Position numbers and translations under genes: made by a program. From NCBI RefSeq assembly GCF_001865675.1, contig NZ_CP011319.1, forward strand, positions 806,001 through 870,000: a DNA stretch of 64,000 bases, written 5' to 3'. Below the pieces are notes generated by a model that had not been told where the DNA came from, did not search any database, and was given only the letters and a program-made list of their open reading frames with translations. This document shows, in pieces, positions 1 to 7,178 of this stretch; position 1 is the stretch's first letter, and every line of letters starts with the position of its first letter. The DNA is from Janthinobacterium sp. 1_2014MBL_MicDiv. GTDB taxonomy: Bacteria > Pseudomonadota > Gammaproteobacteria > Burkholderiales > Burkholderiaceae_D.

Positions 1-314
1 AATGGGTCGGACGCCTGCAGCACGCGCTCAGGGTAGTCGACCGTCGAAAAATCCATCGACACGCGCAAGTTGGCCGCCGCAGGTCCGGAGGCCTCGCCGA
101 AGCCGTGTTTGGCCAGTTCCGCGCGCACGAGGTTCTGGTAGCTGCGGTATTCCAGCGTGTCGCTTTCCGCCGCTGGCGCCTCGAAGACATACGATTTGTC
201 CTGCAGCTGCGCGGGCCATTCGTGGAAGGCCGTGACGTCGCTGCGTATGGTGGTGGCGCATCCGGTGAGCAACACGGTCAATGCGGCCATCATGATGGTG
301 AGATATCGTTTCAT
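1..314 (-). CDS. DUF4136-type lipoprotein (3' part outside window)
   Basis: The visible part is the N-terminal 104 codons of a lipoprotein; the gene continues past the left edge. It begins MKRYLTIMMAALTVLLTGC, a signal peptide with lipobox LTGC, so the protein should be anchored to the outer or inner membrane. The mature part (DVTAFHEWP, then YRSYQNLVRAELAKHGF) resembles DUF4136 envelope lipoproteins, whose role is not known. The start is supported by an AAGGAG about 8 nt upstream. A TATAAT-type -10 lies roughly 70 nt upstream. Family call is from remembered sequence patterns only. Confidence 0.7.
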   Translation of the reverse strand, partial: MKRYLTIMMAALTVLLTGCATTIRSDVTAFHEWPAQLQDKSYVFEAPAAESDTLEYRSYQNLVRAELAKHGFGEASGPAAANLRVSMDFSTVDYPERVLQASDP

Positions 315-385
315 TGCATGATCTCCTTAGTGTTCTTAATGATTAGCTGCAACTCATTGTTGGCAGGCGCAATTCATCGCTTAGT

Positions 386-413
386 ATTATAAGAATAGTT
401 CCATTTGTTTCCA
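386..413 (-). promoter_or_regulatory. candidate promoter of the lipoprotein gene
   Basis: On the minus strand TGGAAA (408-413) and TATAAT (386-391) are separated by 16 nt. They lie about 72 nt upstream of the lipoprotein start at 314. The -10 is a perfect consensus and the -35 matches 4 of 6. The rest of 315-564 is otherwise empty apart from the pepN leader. Confidence 0.4.
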
Positions 414-564
414 TGCATTATTACAGAATGTTACCGAGCATGTCGGCGTGTAAGGGAATCCCACATTCCCTGATATGAATCGCTGCAAATGGCCGGTGAA
501 TCGGTCCGTTCCGGGCCTGGTGTTGGTAAAATAGGCTTTTGCCTCCGCTCCCACCCAAATCCCT

Positions 565-3219
565 ATGCGCACAGACAGCCCTCAGACGATTTACCGCAAA
601 GATTACACGCCGCCCAGCTTCCTGGTCGACAGCGTCGAACTTGGTTTCGATCTCGATCCCGCCCGCACAGTGGTGGCGAGCCGGATCCGCATGCGCCACA
701 ATCCGGCCAGCAGCAGCCGCAGCATCGAATTGCACGGTGAACACATCGAACTGGTGATGGTGCGCCTGAATGGCAAGGTTTTGAAGCCGTCGCAGTACAA
801 ATTGACGGCCAGCATGCTGACCATCCCGAAGGCGCCGGACGAGGTGCTGCTCGATATCGAAACGCTGCTGGCGCCGCAAGACAATACGTCGCTCTCCGGC
901 CTGTATGTATCGAACCATAATTTCTTCACGCAGTGCGAAGCGGAAGGCTTCCGCCGCATTACCTTCTTCCCGGACCGTCCCGACGTGATGGCCAAGTACA
1001 CGGTCATGCTGCGCGCCGACAAGGAAAAATATCCGGTGTTGTTGTCGAACGGCAACCTGATCGAAGAGGGCGACCTCGGCGATGGCCGCCATTACGCCAA
1101 GTGGGAAGACCCGTTCAAGAAGCCGTCCTACCTGTTCGCGCTGGTGGCGGCGCGCCTGGTGTGCCAGGAGGAGCGTTACACCTTGCAGTCCGGCCGCGAA
1201 GTGCTGCTGCAGGTGTGGGTGGAAGACGGCAACCTCGACAAGACCGATTACGCCATGCAGTCGCTGAAGAATTCCATTCGCTGGGACGAGGAACGCTTCG
1301 GCCTGGAGCTGGACCTGGACCGCTTCATGATCGTTGCCGTGGGCGACTTCAACATGGGCGCCATGGAAAACAAGGGTCTGAACATCTTCAATACCAAATA
1401 TGTGCTGGCCAATCCGCGCGTGGCGACGGACGTCGACTACGCGGGCATCGAGGCGGTGGTCGGCCATGAATACTTCCATAACTGGACCGGCAACCGCGTT
1501 ACGTGCCGCGACTGGTTCCAGCTGTCGCTGAAGGAAGGCCTGACGGTGTTCCGCGACCAGGAATTTTCGGCCGACATGATCGGCACGGACACGGGCCGCG
1601 CCGTCACGCGCATCGACCAGGTGCGTACCCTGCGCCAGGCGCAGTTCCCTGAAGACGCGGGTCCGATGGCGCATCCCGTGCGTCCCGATTCCTTTGTCGA
1701 GATCAATAACTTTTATACGGTCACGATCTACGAAAAGGGCGCCGAAGTGGTGCGCATGTACCAGACCCTCGTGGGCCGCGAGGCTTTTCGCAAGGGCATG
1801 GACCTGTACTTCGAGCGCCACGATGGCCAGGCCGTGCAGTGCGACGACTTCCGCGCCGCCATGGCGGACGCGAATGGCCGCGATTTCACGCAATTCGAGC
1901 GCTGGTACAGCCAGGCCGGCACGCCGGTGCTGAAAGCGTCCACGCGCTACGACGCCGCCAGCCAGACGTTCGAGCTGACCCTGGCGCAAAGCTGCCCCGC
2001 CACGCCGGGCCAGCCGAAAAAGCTGCCTTTCCATATTCCCGTCAGCGTCGGCTTGCTGGGCGCGGATGGCCGCGACCTGCCGCTGCATGTGGACGGCGTG
2101 GCGTCGGACGGCGCCACCAGCGTCGTGCTGGAACTGACCGAGGCGTCGCAAACCTTCCGCTTCACGAACGTGAAGGAAGTCCCCGTGCCGTCGCTGCTGC
2201 GCGATTTTTCCGCGCCCGTGGTGCTGGAGTACGGCTATACCGATGCCGAACTGCTGCACCTGTTCCGCCACGACAGCGACGCCGTCAACCGCTGGGAGGC
2301 GGGCCAGCGCCTGGCCATGGAGCGCCTGCTGAAACTCACCGAGGCCGTGGCCGCCGGCGAAACGCTGGCGCTGGACGACACCTTCATCGAAGCGCAGCGC
2401 GCCTTGCTGGCCGATGGTTCGCTCGATGCCGCCTTCCGCGAACTGGCCCTGATCCTGCCGTCGGAAACCATCATCGCCGAGCGCATGGCGCAAGTCGATC
2501 CGCAGGCGATCCACGCGGCGCGCCAGTTCATGCGCCGCACCATCGCCGCGGCCCTGAAGCCCGAATTGCTGGCGCAGTATCACGCCAACCAGACGCCGGG
2601 CGAATACAGTCCCGACGCCCTGTCGGCCGGCAAGCGCGCGCTGAAGAACCTGGCCCTGTCCTATCTGCTGATCGCCCCGGGCGAAGCGGAACTGGCCCTG
2701 GCGCAGCAGCAGTTCGACAGCGCCGGCAACATGACGGACCGCGCCGCCGCCCTGGGTGCCCTGATTCATTCCGGTTCGCCCTCGCATGCGCAGGCGGCGC
2801 TGGCCAGTTTCTATAGCGACTTCGAGAGCGAGGCGCTGGTGGTCGACAAATGGTTCGCCATGCAGGCGGCCGCACCATCGACCGACGTGCAGGCCGTGCG
2901 CCAGCTGATGACGCATCCGGCTTTCACCTTGAAGAACCCGAACCGCGCGCGCAGCCTGATTTTCAATTTCACCAACGCCAATCCATCGCAGTTCCATGTG
3001 GCTGACGGCAGCGGCTACGCCTTCTGGGCCGAGCAGGTCATCGCGCTCGACGCCCTGAATCCGCAGGTGGCCGCGCGCCTGGCGCGCTCGATGGACCGCT
3101 GGCGCCGTTACGTGCCGGCCCTGCAAAGCCACATGCGCGACGCGCTGGAAAAGGTGGCGGGCCAGGCCAGTCTGTCGAACGACGTGATGGAAGTCGTTTC
3201 CAAGGCATTGGCGAATTAA
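565..3219 (+). CDS. pepN: aminopeptidase N (M1 family)
   Basis: Cytoplasmic zinc aminopeptidase that removes N-terminal residues from peptides in late protein turnover. The product is 884 residues, close to the 870 of Escherichia coli PepN. The substrate-binding GAMEN motif is followed by the zinc site: HEYFH at residues 301-305 and the third ligand Glu324 in LKEGLTV, exactly the M1 spacing of 19 residues after the second His. No signal peptide is seen, as expected. The ATG at 565 has no clear Shine-Dalgarno; a TAAAAT at 527-532 could be its -10. It stands alone on the plus strand, about 100 nt before fbp. Confidence 0.97.
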   Translation: MRTDSPQTIYRKDYTPPSFLVDSVELGFDLDPARTVVASRIRMRHNPASSSRSIELHGEHIELVMVRLNGKVLKPSQYKLTASMLTIPKAPDEVLLDIETLLAPQDNTSLSGLYVSNHNFFTQCEAEGFRRITFFPDRPDVMAKYTVMLRADKEKYPVLLSNGNLIEEGDLGDGRHYAKWEDPFKKPSYLFALVAARLVCQEERYTLQSGREVLLQVWVEDGNLDKTDYAMQSLKNSIRWDEERFGLELDLDRFMIVAVGDFNMGAMENKGLNIFNTKYVLANPRVATDVDYAGIEAVVGHEYFHNWTGNRVTCRDWFQLSLKEGLTVFRDQEFSADMIGTDTGRAVTRIDQVRTLRQAQFPEDAGPMAHPVRPDSFVEINNFYTVTIYEKGAEVVRMYQTLVGREAFRKGMDLYFERHDGQAVQCDDFRAAMADANGRDFTQFERWYSQAGTPVLKASTRYDAASQTFELTLAQSCPATPGQPKKLPFHIPVSVGLLGADGRDLPLHVDGVASDGATSVVLELTEASQTFRFTNVKEVPVPSLLRDFSAPVVLEYGYTDAELLHLFRHDSDAVNRWEAGQRLAMERLLKLTEAVAAGETLALDDTFIEAQRALLADGSLDAAFRELALILPSETIIAERMAQVDPQAIHAARQFMRRTIAAALKPELLAQYHANQTPGEYSPDALSAGKRALKNLALSYLLIAPGEAELALAQQQFDSAGNMTDRAAALGALIHSGSPSHAQAALASFYSDFESEALVVDKWFAMQAAAPSTDVQAVRQLMTHPAFTLKNPNRARSLIFNFTNANPSQFHVADGSGYAFWAEQVIALDALNPQVAARLARSMDRWRRYVPALQSHMRDALEKVAGQASLSNDVMEVVSKALAN

Positions 3220-3317
3220 TTTTGGGGGACAGGCCCGCCGGGACCCGACGTCCCCGTCTGCCCCCGGCTGTTATCCTGGCTTAAGCAAAGAAATACCATT
3301 AAAACAAAAGGGAATTC

Positions 3318-4319
3318 ATGAAACGCATCAGTCTTACGCAATACCTGGTTGAAGAGCAACGCTCGAACAACAGCATTCCGGCCGAACTGCGCCTGCTGAT
3401 CGAAGTCGTCGCGCGCGCCTGTAAAACCATCAGCCACGCCGTCAGCAAGGGCGCGCTGGGCGAGGTGCTGGGCACGGCCGATACGGAAAACGTGCAGGGC
3501 GAAGTGCAGAAAAAGCTCGACATCATCTCCAACGAGATTTTGCTTGAAGCGAATGAGTGGGGCGGCCACCTGGCGGCCATGGCGTCGGAAGAGATGGAAT
3601 CGATCCATCCGATTCCGAACCGCTATCCGAAAGGCGAATACATGCTGCTGTTCGACCCATTGGACGGTTCGTCGAACATCGACGTCAACGTCTCGATCGG
3701 CACCATCTTCTCCGTGCTGAAGGCGCCGGACGGCATGGGCGAGCCGACGGAGCAGGATTTCATGCAGGCGGGCGCCAAGCAAGTGGCGGCCGGCTACGCC
3801 GTGTACGGCCCGCAAACCATGCTGGTGCTGACCTTCGGCAATGGCGTGAACTGCTTCACCCTGGACCGCGAGATGGGTTCGTGGGTGCTCACGCAAAGCA
3901 ATATGCAGATTCCGCCGACGACCAAGGAATTCGCCATCAACATGTCGAACGCGCGCCACTGGCATCCACCCGTGAAGCGTTATGTCGACGAACTGCTGGC
4001 CGGCGACACGGGCCCGCGCGGCACCAATTTCAACATGCGCTGGATCGCCTCGATGGTGGCCGACGTGCACCGCATCCTGAACCGCGGCGGCATCTTCATG
4101 TACCCGGCCGACCTGCGCGACACCTCGATGCCGGGCAAGCTGCGCCTGATGTATGAAGCGAACCCGATGGCTTTCATCGTCGAACAGGCCGGCGGCGCCG
4201 CCACCGACGGCCAGCAGCGCATCATGGACATCGCCCCGCACAAGCTGCACCAGCGCGTGCCCGTCTTCCTCGGCTCGAAAGACGAAGTGGCCCGCGTGAC
4301 GGCTTACCACGCGGAGTAA
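3318..4319 (+). CDS. fbp: fructose-1,6-bisphosphatase class I
   Basis: Hydrolyses fructose 1,6-bisphosphate to fructose 6-phosphate, the committed step of gluconeogenesis in the cytoplasm. The 333-residue length is normal for class I enzymes. The metal-binding signature FDPLDGSSNID lies at residues 112-122, and an upstream SEEME segment supplies the acidic ligand. The C-terminal part has the sugar-phosphate pocket (GGIFMYPAD, KLRLMYEANPMAF). An AAAGGGAATTC stretch before the ATG gives the ribosome binding site. Single gene, followed by the tRNA unit. Confidence 0.97.
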   Translation: MKRISLTQYLVEEQRSNNSIPAELRLLIEVVARACKTISHAVSKGALGEVLGTADTENVQGEVQKKLDIISNEILLEANEWGGHLAAMASEEMESIHPIPNRYPKGEYMLLFDPLDGSSNIDVNVSIGTIFSVLKAPDGMGEPTEQDFMQAGAKQVAAGYAVYGPQTMLVLTFGNGVNCFTLDREMGSWVLTQSNMQIPPTTKEFAINMSNARHWHPPVKRYVDELLAGDTGPRGTNFNMRWIASMVADVHRILNRGGIFMYPADLRDTSMPGKLRLMYEANPMAFIVEQAGGAATDGQQRIMDIAPHKLHQRVPVFLGSKDEVARVTAYHAE

Positions 4320-4388
4320 AAGCCGCACTTTTCCCCGTTTTTTGGCGCCCCGCGGCAGGGCCGCTAAAAAAAATGAAAAAAGATCGCA

Positions 4389-4424
4389 TTGACACTAGCA
4401 AATTTTGTGCATTGTTTGTAGAAT
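4389..4424 (+). promoter_or_regulatory. possible tRNA-Thr promoter elements
   Basis: TTGACA (4389-4394) and TAGAAT (4419-4424) lie just upstream of the tRNA, but the spacing is 24 nt, too long for a standard sigma-70 promoter. TAGAAT is well placed as the -10, about 10 nt before the tRNA; the real -35 may be degenerate. Confidence 0.3.
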
Positions 4425-4434
4425 GTGGGTCTTC

Positions 4435-4510
4435 GCCGTTGTAGCTCAGTTGGTAGAGCAGCACATTCGTAATGTGAAGGTCGCCAGTTCGATTCCGGCC
4501 AACGGCACCA
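4435..4510 (+). tRNA. tRNA-Thr (anticodon CGT)
   Basis: A 76-nt cloverleaf with encoded CCA. The acceptor arms GCCGTTG/CAACGGC pair fully, the D arm is GCTC...GAGC and the T arm is GCCAG TTCGATT CCGGC. The anticodon loop TTCGTAA gives CGT at positions 34-36. The anticodon stem closes with a G-A mismatch at its outer pair. The region resembles the E. coli CGT threonine tRNA. The tRNA stands alone, between fbp and a terminator. Confidence 0.95.
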
Positions 4511-4523
4511 AGTATTCGCAGTA

Positions 4524-4559
4524 GAAAAAAACCCACCGTGCAAACGGTGGGTTTTTTTT
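4524..4559 (+). terminator. Rho-independent terminator after tRNA-Thr
   Basis: An 8-bp G+C-rich stem, CCCACCGT (4532-4539) with ACGGTGGG (4544-4551), has a GCAA loop and is followed by eight T. An A run precedes the stem, so it could also work for transcripts arriving from the right, such as the MocR-type gene. Confidence 0.92.
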
Positions 4560-4605
4560 CGCCCGCGTTTCTGTCGCCCGCCTGCGCCGACGGTGCCTTG
4601 GTGGG

Positions 4606-6006
4606 CTAAATCACGAATTCGTGCCGCATGGCCGGCTTGTGCGCCAGCAGCAGCGACAGTTTTTTGAGGGCGTTGGCCAGCCGCGCGCGGTCGCGGATGC
4701 TGCCCAGCGAGATGCGGATGGCGTTCGGCGGGCCGTTGTCGTAGAAGGCGTCGGAGGCCGTGACGGCCACACCCTGGGCGCGGGCCGTGGCGGCCAGTTC
4801 GCGCGAGGTCCAGTAGCTGGGCAGCGAAAACCATACGTGGATGCCGTCGCTGCGTGCGTGGCTGCTGCCCGTCAGGATGGTGCGGATCACGTCCTGGCGC
4901 GCATCGGCTTCGCTGCGCACGCCGGCCAGCAGGTTGCGCGCAGAGCCGTCGTGTATCCATTGCGTCGCCAGCGCCGTCGTCAATGGCGTGGCCATCAAGC
5001 TGAATGAGCGCAGCGCCTGCAGGAAGCGTTCGCGCAGCTGCGCGTCGGGCAGCAGTGCATAGGCCATGCGCAAGCCCGGCGCCAGGCACTTCGACAGGGT
5101 GGCGATGTAGGACACGTGGCCCGGCGCGTAAAGGGCCAGCGGCGGCGGCGCGTCGGAGGCCAGCAGCCAGTAGGGGTCGTCCTCGATGATGTGCATGCCG
5201 CAGCGCTGCGCCACTTGCGTGATGGCCAGGCGGCGCGCGGCCGGCATGGTGCGTGCCGTGGGGTTTTGCAGGGTGGGGTTCAGGTACACGAGGCGCGCGC
5301 GGTGCTTGCGGCAGGCTTTTTCCAGCGCTTCGGGCAGCATGCCGTCCGCATCCGTGTCCACGACGATCACCTTGCGGTTCAGCTGTCCCGCGGCCGAGCG
5401 CAGGCCGGGGTACACGGCCGGCTCCGTCAATATCGCGTCGCCGGGACGGCTCAGCGCCAGGATCAGCGCGGCCAGCGCCGCCTGCGCGCCGGGGCACGCC
5501 ACCACGTGTTCCGCATCGACCTGGCCGAACATGGGGGCCAGCCAGACGGCGCCCGCCGCGCGGTCGGCCTTGCCGCCGCCGCCCAGGTGATAACTCATCA
5601 GCAGATCGCTGTCCGTGCGCATCAGCACCTGCGCCACGCCCTGTTTCAGCAGGTCGTCGAAATCCACGCCGACGGGCGGCGGCGGGATGTTCATGCTCAG
5701 GTCCAGCATCTGCGTCAATTCCACTTTCGGCGCGGCCACGTAGGTGCCGCGCGCGCCCCGTCCCTCCAGCAGATTCCTGCGCTTGGCCTCGTCGTAGGCG
5801 CGCGTCACCGTCGTCAGGTCGACCTGGAACAGCGCTGCCAGGCGGCGCTGCGGCGGCAGGCGGTCGCCGGGGCGCAGGCTGCCGTCGGACAGCGCGCGTT
5901 CGAGCATGTCGGCGATCTGCAGGTAGCGCGGGCCGCCATGCTGCACGAACGGCGTGGTCCACGCGCTGGTCTGACTATCTTCTTGTATGGATTTCGACTG
6001 GGACAT
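4606..6006 (-). CDS. MocR-type GntR/aminotransferase-fold transcription regulator
   Basis: The protein has an N-terminal GntR winged helix (LQIADMLERALSDGSLRPGDRLPPQRRLA, then TVTRAYDEAKRRNLLEG) fused to a fold-type I aminotransferase domain, the MocR/PdxR/GabR architecture. The pyridoxal-phosphate lysine is in TLSKCLAPGLRMAY, and NPTLQNPT plus EDDPYW are usual cofactor-pocket segments. Such regulators sense PLP or an amine bound to it. I start it at MSQSKSIQ (466 residues); the open frame continues 54 codons upstream without family-like sequence. No aminotransferase, transporter or vitamin B6 gene is adjacent, so its target is unknown. Repeats at its own start suggest autoregulation. Confidence 0.88.
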   Translation of the reverse strand: MSQSKSIQEDSQTSAWTTPFVQHGGPRYLQIADMLERALSDGSLRPGDRLPPQRRLAALFQVDLTTVTRAYDEAKRRNLLEGRGARGTYVAAPKVELTQMLDLSMNIPPPPVGVDFDDLLKQGVAQVLMRTDSDLLMSYHLGGGGKADRAAGAVWLAPMFGQVDAEHVVACPGAQAALAALILALSRPGDAILTEPAVYPGLRSAAGQLNRKVIVVDTDADGMLPEALEKACRKHRARLVYLNPTLQNPTARTMPAARRLAITQVAQRCGMHIIEDDPYWLLASDAPPPLALYAPGHVSYIATLSKCLAPGLRMAYALLPDAQLRERFLQALRSFSLMATPLTTALATQWIHDGSARNLLAGVRSEADARQDVIRTILTGSSHARSDGIHVWFSLPSYWTSRELAATARAQGVAVTASDAFYDNGPPNAIRISLGSIRDRARLANALKKLSLLLAHKPAMRHEFVI

Positions 6007-6070
6007 TTTTCTGTATGCATGGATTTTGCCTGTCGATATTATGCGTAAAAGCCTGGCAAAAATCCATACA
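5984..6070. promoter_or_regulatory. repeated TGTATG(CAT)GGATTT boxes at the MocR gene start
   Basis: Three copies of one motif flank the start codon at 6006: TGTATGGATTT at 5984-5994, TGTATGCATGGATTTTGCC at 6012-6030, and the inverted copy GGCAAAAATCCATACA at 6055-6070. MocR proteins bind pairs of repeats at their own promoters, so this is a candidate autoregulatory operator. It is an inference; no binding is shown. Confidence 0.5.
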
Positions 6071-6320
6071 TTTGTGCGGGATTGGCGTTGTCTGCAGATA
6101 AGGACCATGCATAGGCCATCGCCGTTGCCCAACGACACCTGGCCGCTGCCGGGCGTTTTCCATGCCATATGGCGGCAGGCGTCAGCCGCAGCTGCAGGAA
6201 GAAATCGCGCGGCTGCGCCGGCAAGTCAGCAAATTGCGTCTCGATGACGCCATCCGGCAAGACGTGGCATGCCTGCTGGCAAAGCAGGGCGGCCGATGCG
6301 CATGCACGGCAGCGTCTATC

Positions 6321-6356
6321 CCATCTCCAGCGGCCTCGCGAGGCCGCTGGAGATGG
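6321..6356. repeat. 36-nt perfect palindrome
   Basis: The two 18-nt arms (6321-6338 and 6339-6356) are exact reverse complements with no spacer; the centre reads CTCGCGAG. It sits in the 578-bp gap between the MocR gene and the YqjD-type gene and is followed by TTATTTC. It could be a strong bidirectional terminator hairpin or a dispersed palindromic unit. Apart from this and the boxes at 5984-6070, I see nothing else firm in 6007-6584. Confidence 0.85.
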
Positions 6357-6584
6357 TTATTTCTGACAGGAATTTAAGTCTGCGCTTCAAGGTGTGGCAG
6401 CGCACGGTGGCGCGTGGCAGGCGCGGTTAAGGTGGTGGCAACAGCGTGCCGCTGATGCCGTATTTGATATGGCTCAGTCCGGCAGCGTTTAATCGCTTCT
6501 TTTTCCCCGGAAGCGAGGAGAATCATGATTCGGTCACGGCATCGAGCATGGTTGGATTTTATTCATACTTAAAAGGAAACCATC

Positions 6585-6938
6585 ATGAACGCGATTGAAA
6601 AAGCCAGCTCCGACCTGAACGGTAACGCCCAGGATACCCGCCAGGATTTGCACCGCAGCATCGACAAGGTGGCAGACCAGGCCCAGCCGTTGATCGACAA
6701 GGTGGCCACGCGCGCGCACGACAGCGTGGACCAGGTGGGCGATCGCATCGAGCAGGTCAGCGCCACCGTTGGCAAGGCATCCGAGCGCCTGAAGGCGCGC
6801 GGCAAGCAGCTGGGCGCCGCCTGCCAGCGCGCCGGTGAAACGGGCCGCGGCTATGTGCGCGAACGCCCGGCCGTATCCCTGCTGGTGGCGATGGCGGCCG
6901 GTTATGGCCTGTCGAAGCTGCTGGGCTCGCGTAAATAG
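6585..6938 (+). CDS. YqjD/ElaB (DUF883)-type membrane-anchored protein
   Basis: A 117-residue protein with a long amphipathic helical N-terminal part (DNGNAQDT-like heptads up to about residue 85) and a single C-terminal membrane helix (SLLVAMAAGYGLSKLLGSRK). This matches the YqjD/ElaB/YgaM family, inner-membrane proteins reported to tether ribosomes in stationary phase. The start has AAAGGAAACC upstream. Its position before a stationary-phase-type catalase fits a general-stress setting, but a long hairpin separates the two, so they are probably separate transcripts. Confidence 0.85.
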   Translation: MNAIEKASSDLNGNAQDTRQDLHRSIDKVADQAQPLIDKVATRAHDSVDQVGDRIEQVSATVGKASERLKARGKQLGAACQRAGETGRGYVRERPAVSLLVAMAAGYGLSKLLGSRK

Positions 6939-6978
6939 CGCTTGCCGTTGTTTGACGCATTCTTGCTGAGTATTTGTC

Positions 6979-7027
6979 GTGGGCGCTGGCCCGGTTCGCC
7001 ACTGTGGCGGACTGGGCCAGCGCCCAC
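6979..7027. repeat. long inverted repeat between yqjD-like gene and katE
   Basis: Arms GTGGGCGCTGGCCC (6979-6992) and GGGCCAGCGCCCAC (7014-7027) pair perfectly over 14 bp, with a further CGCCA/TGGCG pairing inside the 21-nt loop. There is no T run, so it is not a classical terminator. It may protect or end the upstream mRNA. Confidence 0.7.
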
Positions 7028-7178
7028 GCGCACAAGGTTGTACGGAGCGTGGACAGGCGCTCCAGGTGCTTGTTCGGTGTCCCTTTTTCACCATTGCCCC
7101 TGTACGCGCGCTGGCTCGTGCCTTCCTTGACTGCCTTGCAGCGTGATGTTCGTGGGCAAGATACTCACAGGAGATGTC

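Noticed and set aside
421..3132. 903-residue open frame antisense to pepN
   Set aside because: Same artefact; pepN on the plus strand has intact zinc and GAMEN motifs.
4435..4510. tRNA-Thr as an integration site
   Set aside because: No integrase, no duplicated 3' end of the tRNA and no composition change next to it.
6162..6377. 71-residue open frame with a helical EEIARLRRQVSKLR stretch
   Set aside because: Its second half runs through the 36-nt palindrome and ends in low-complexity sequence; no good ribosome site. The coiled-coil look recalls IS3 OrfA but no transposase remnants or terminal repeats are seen.
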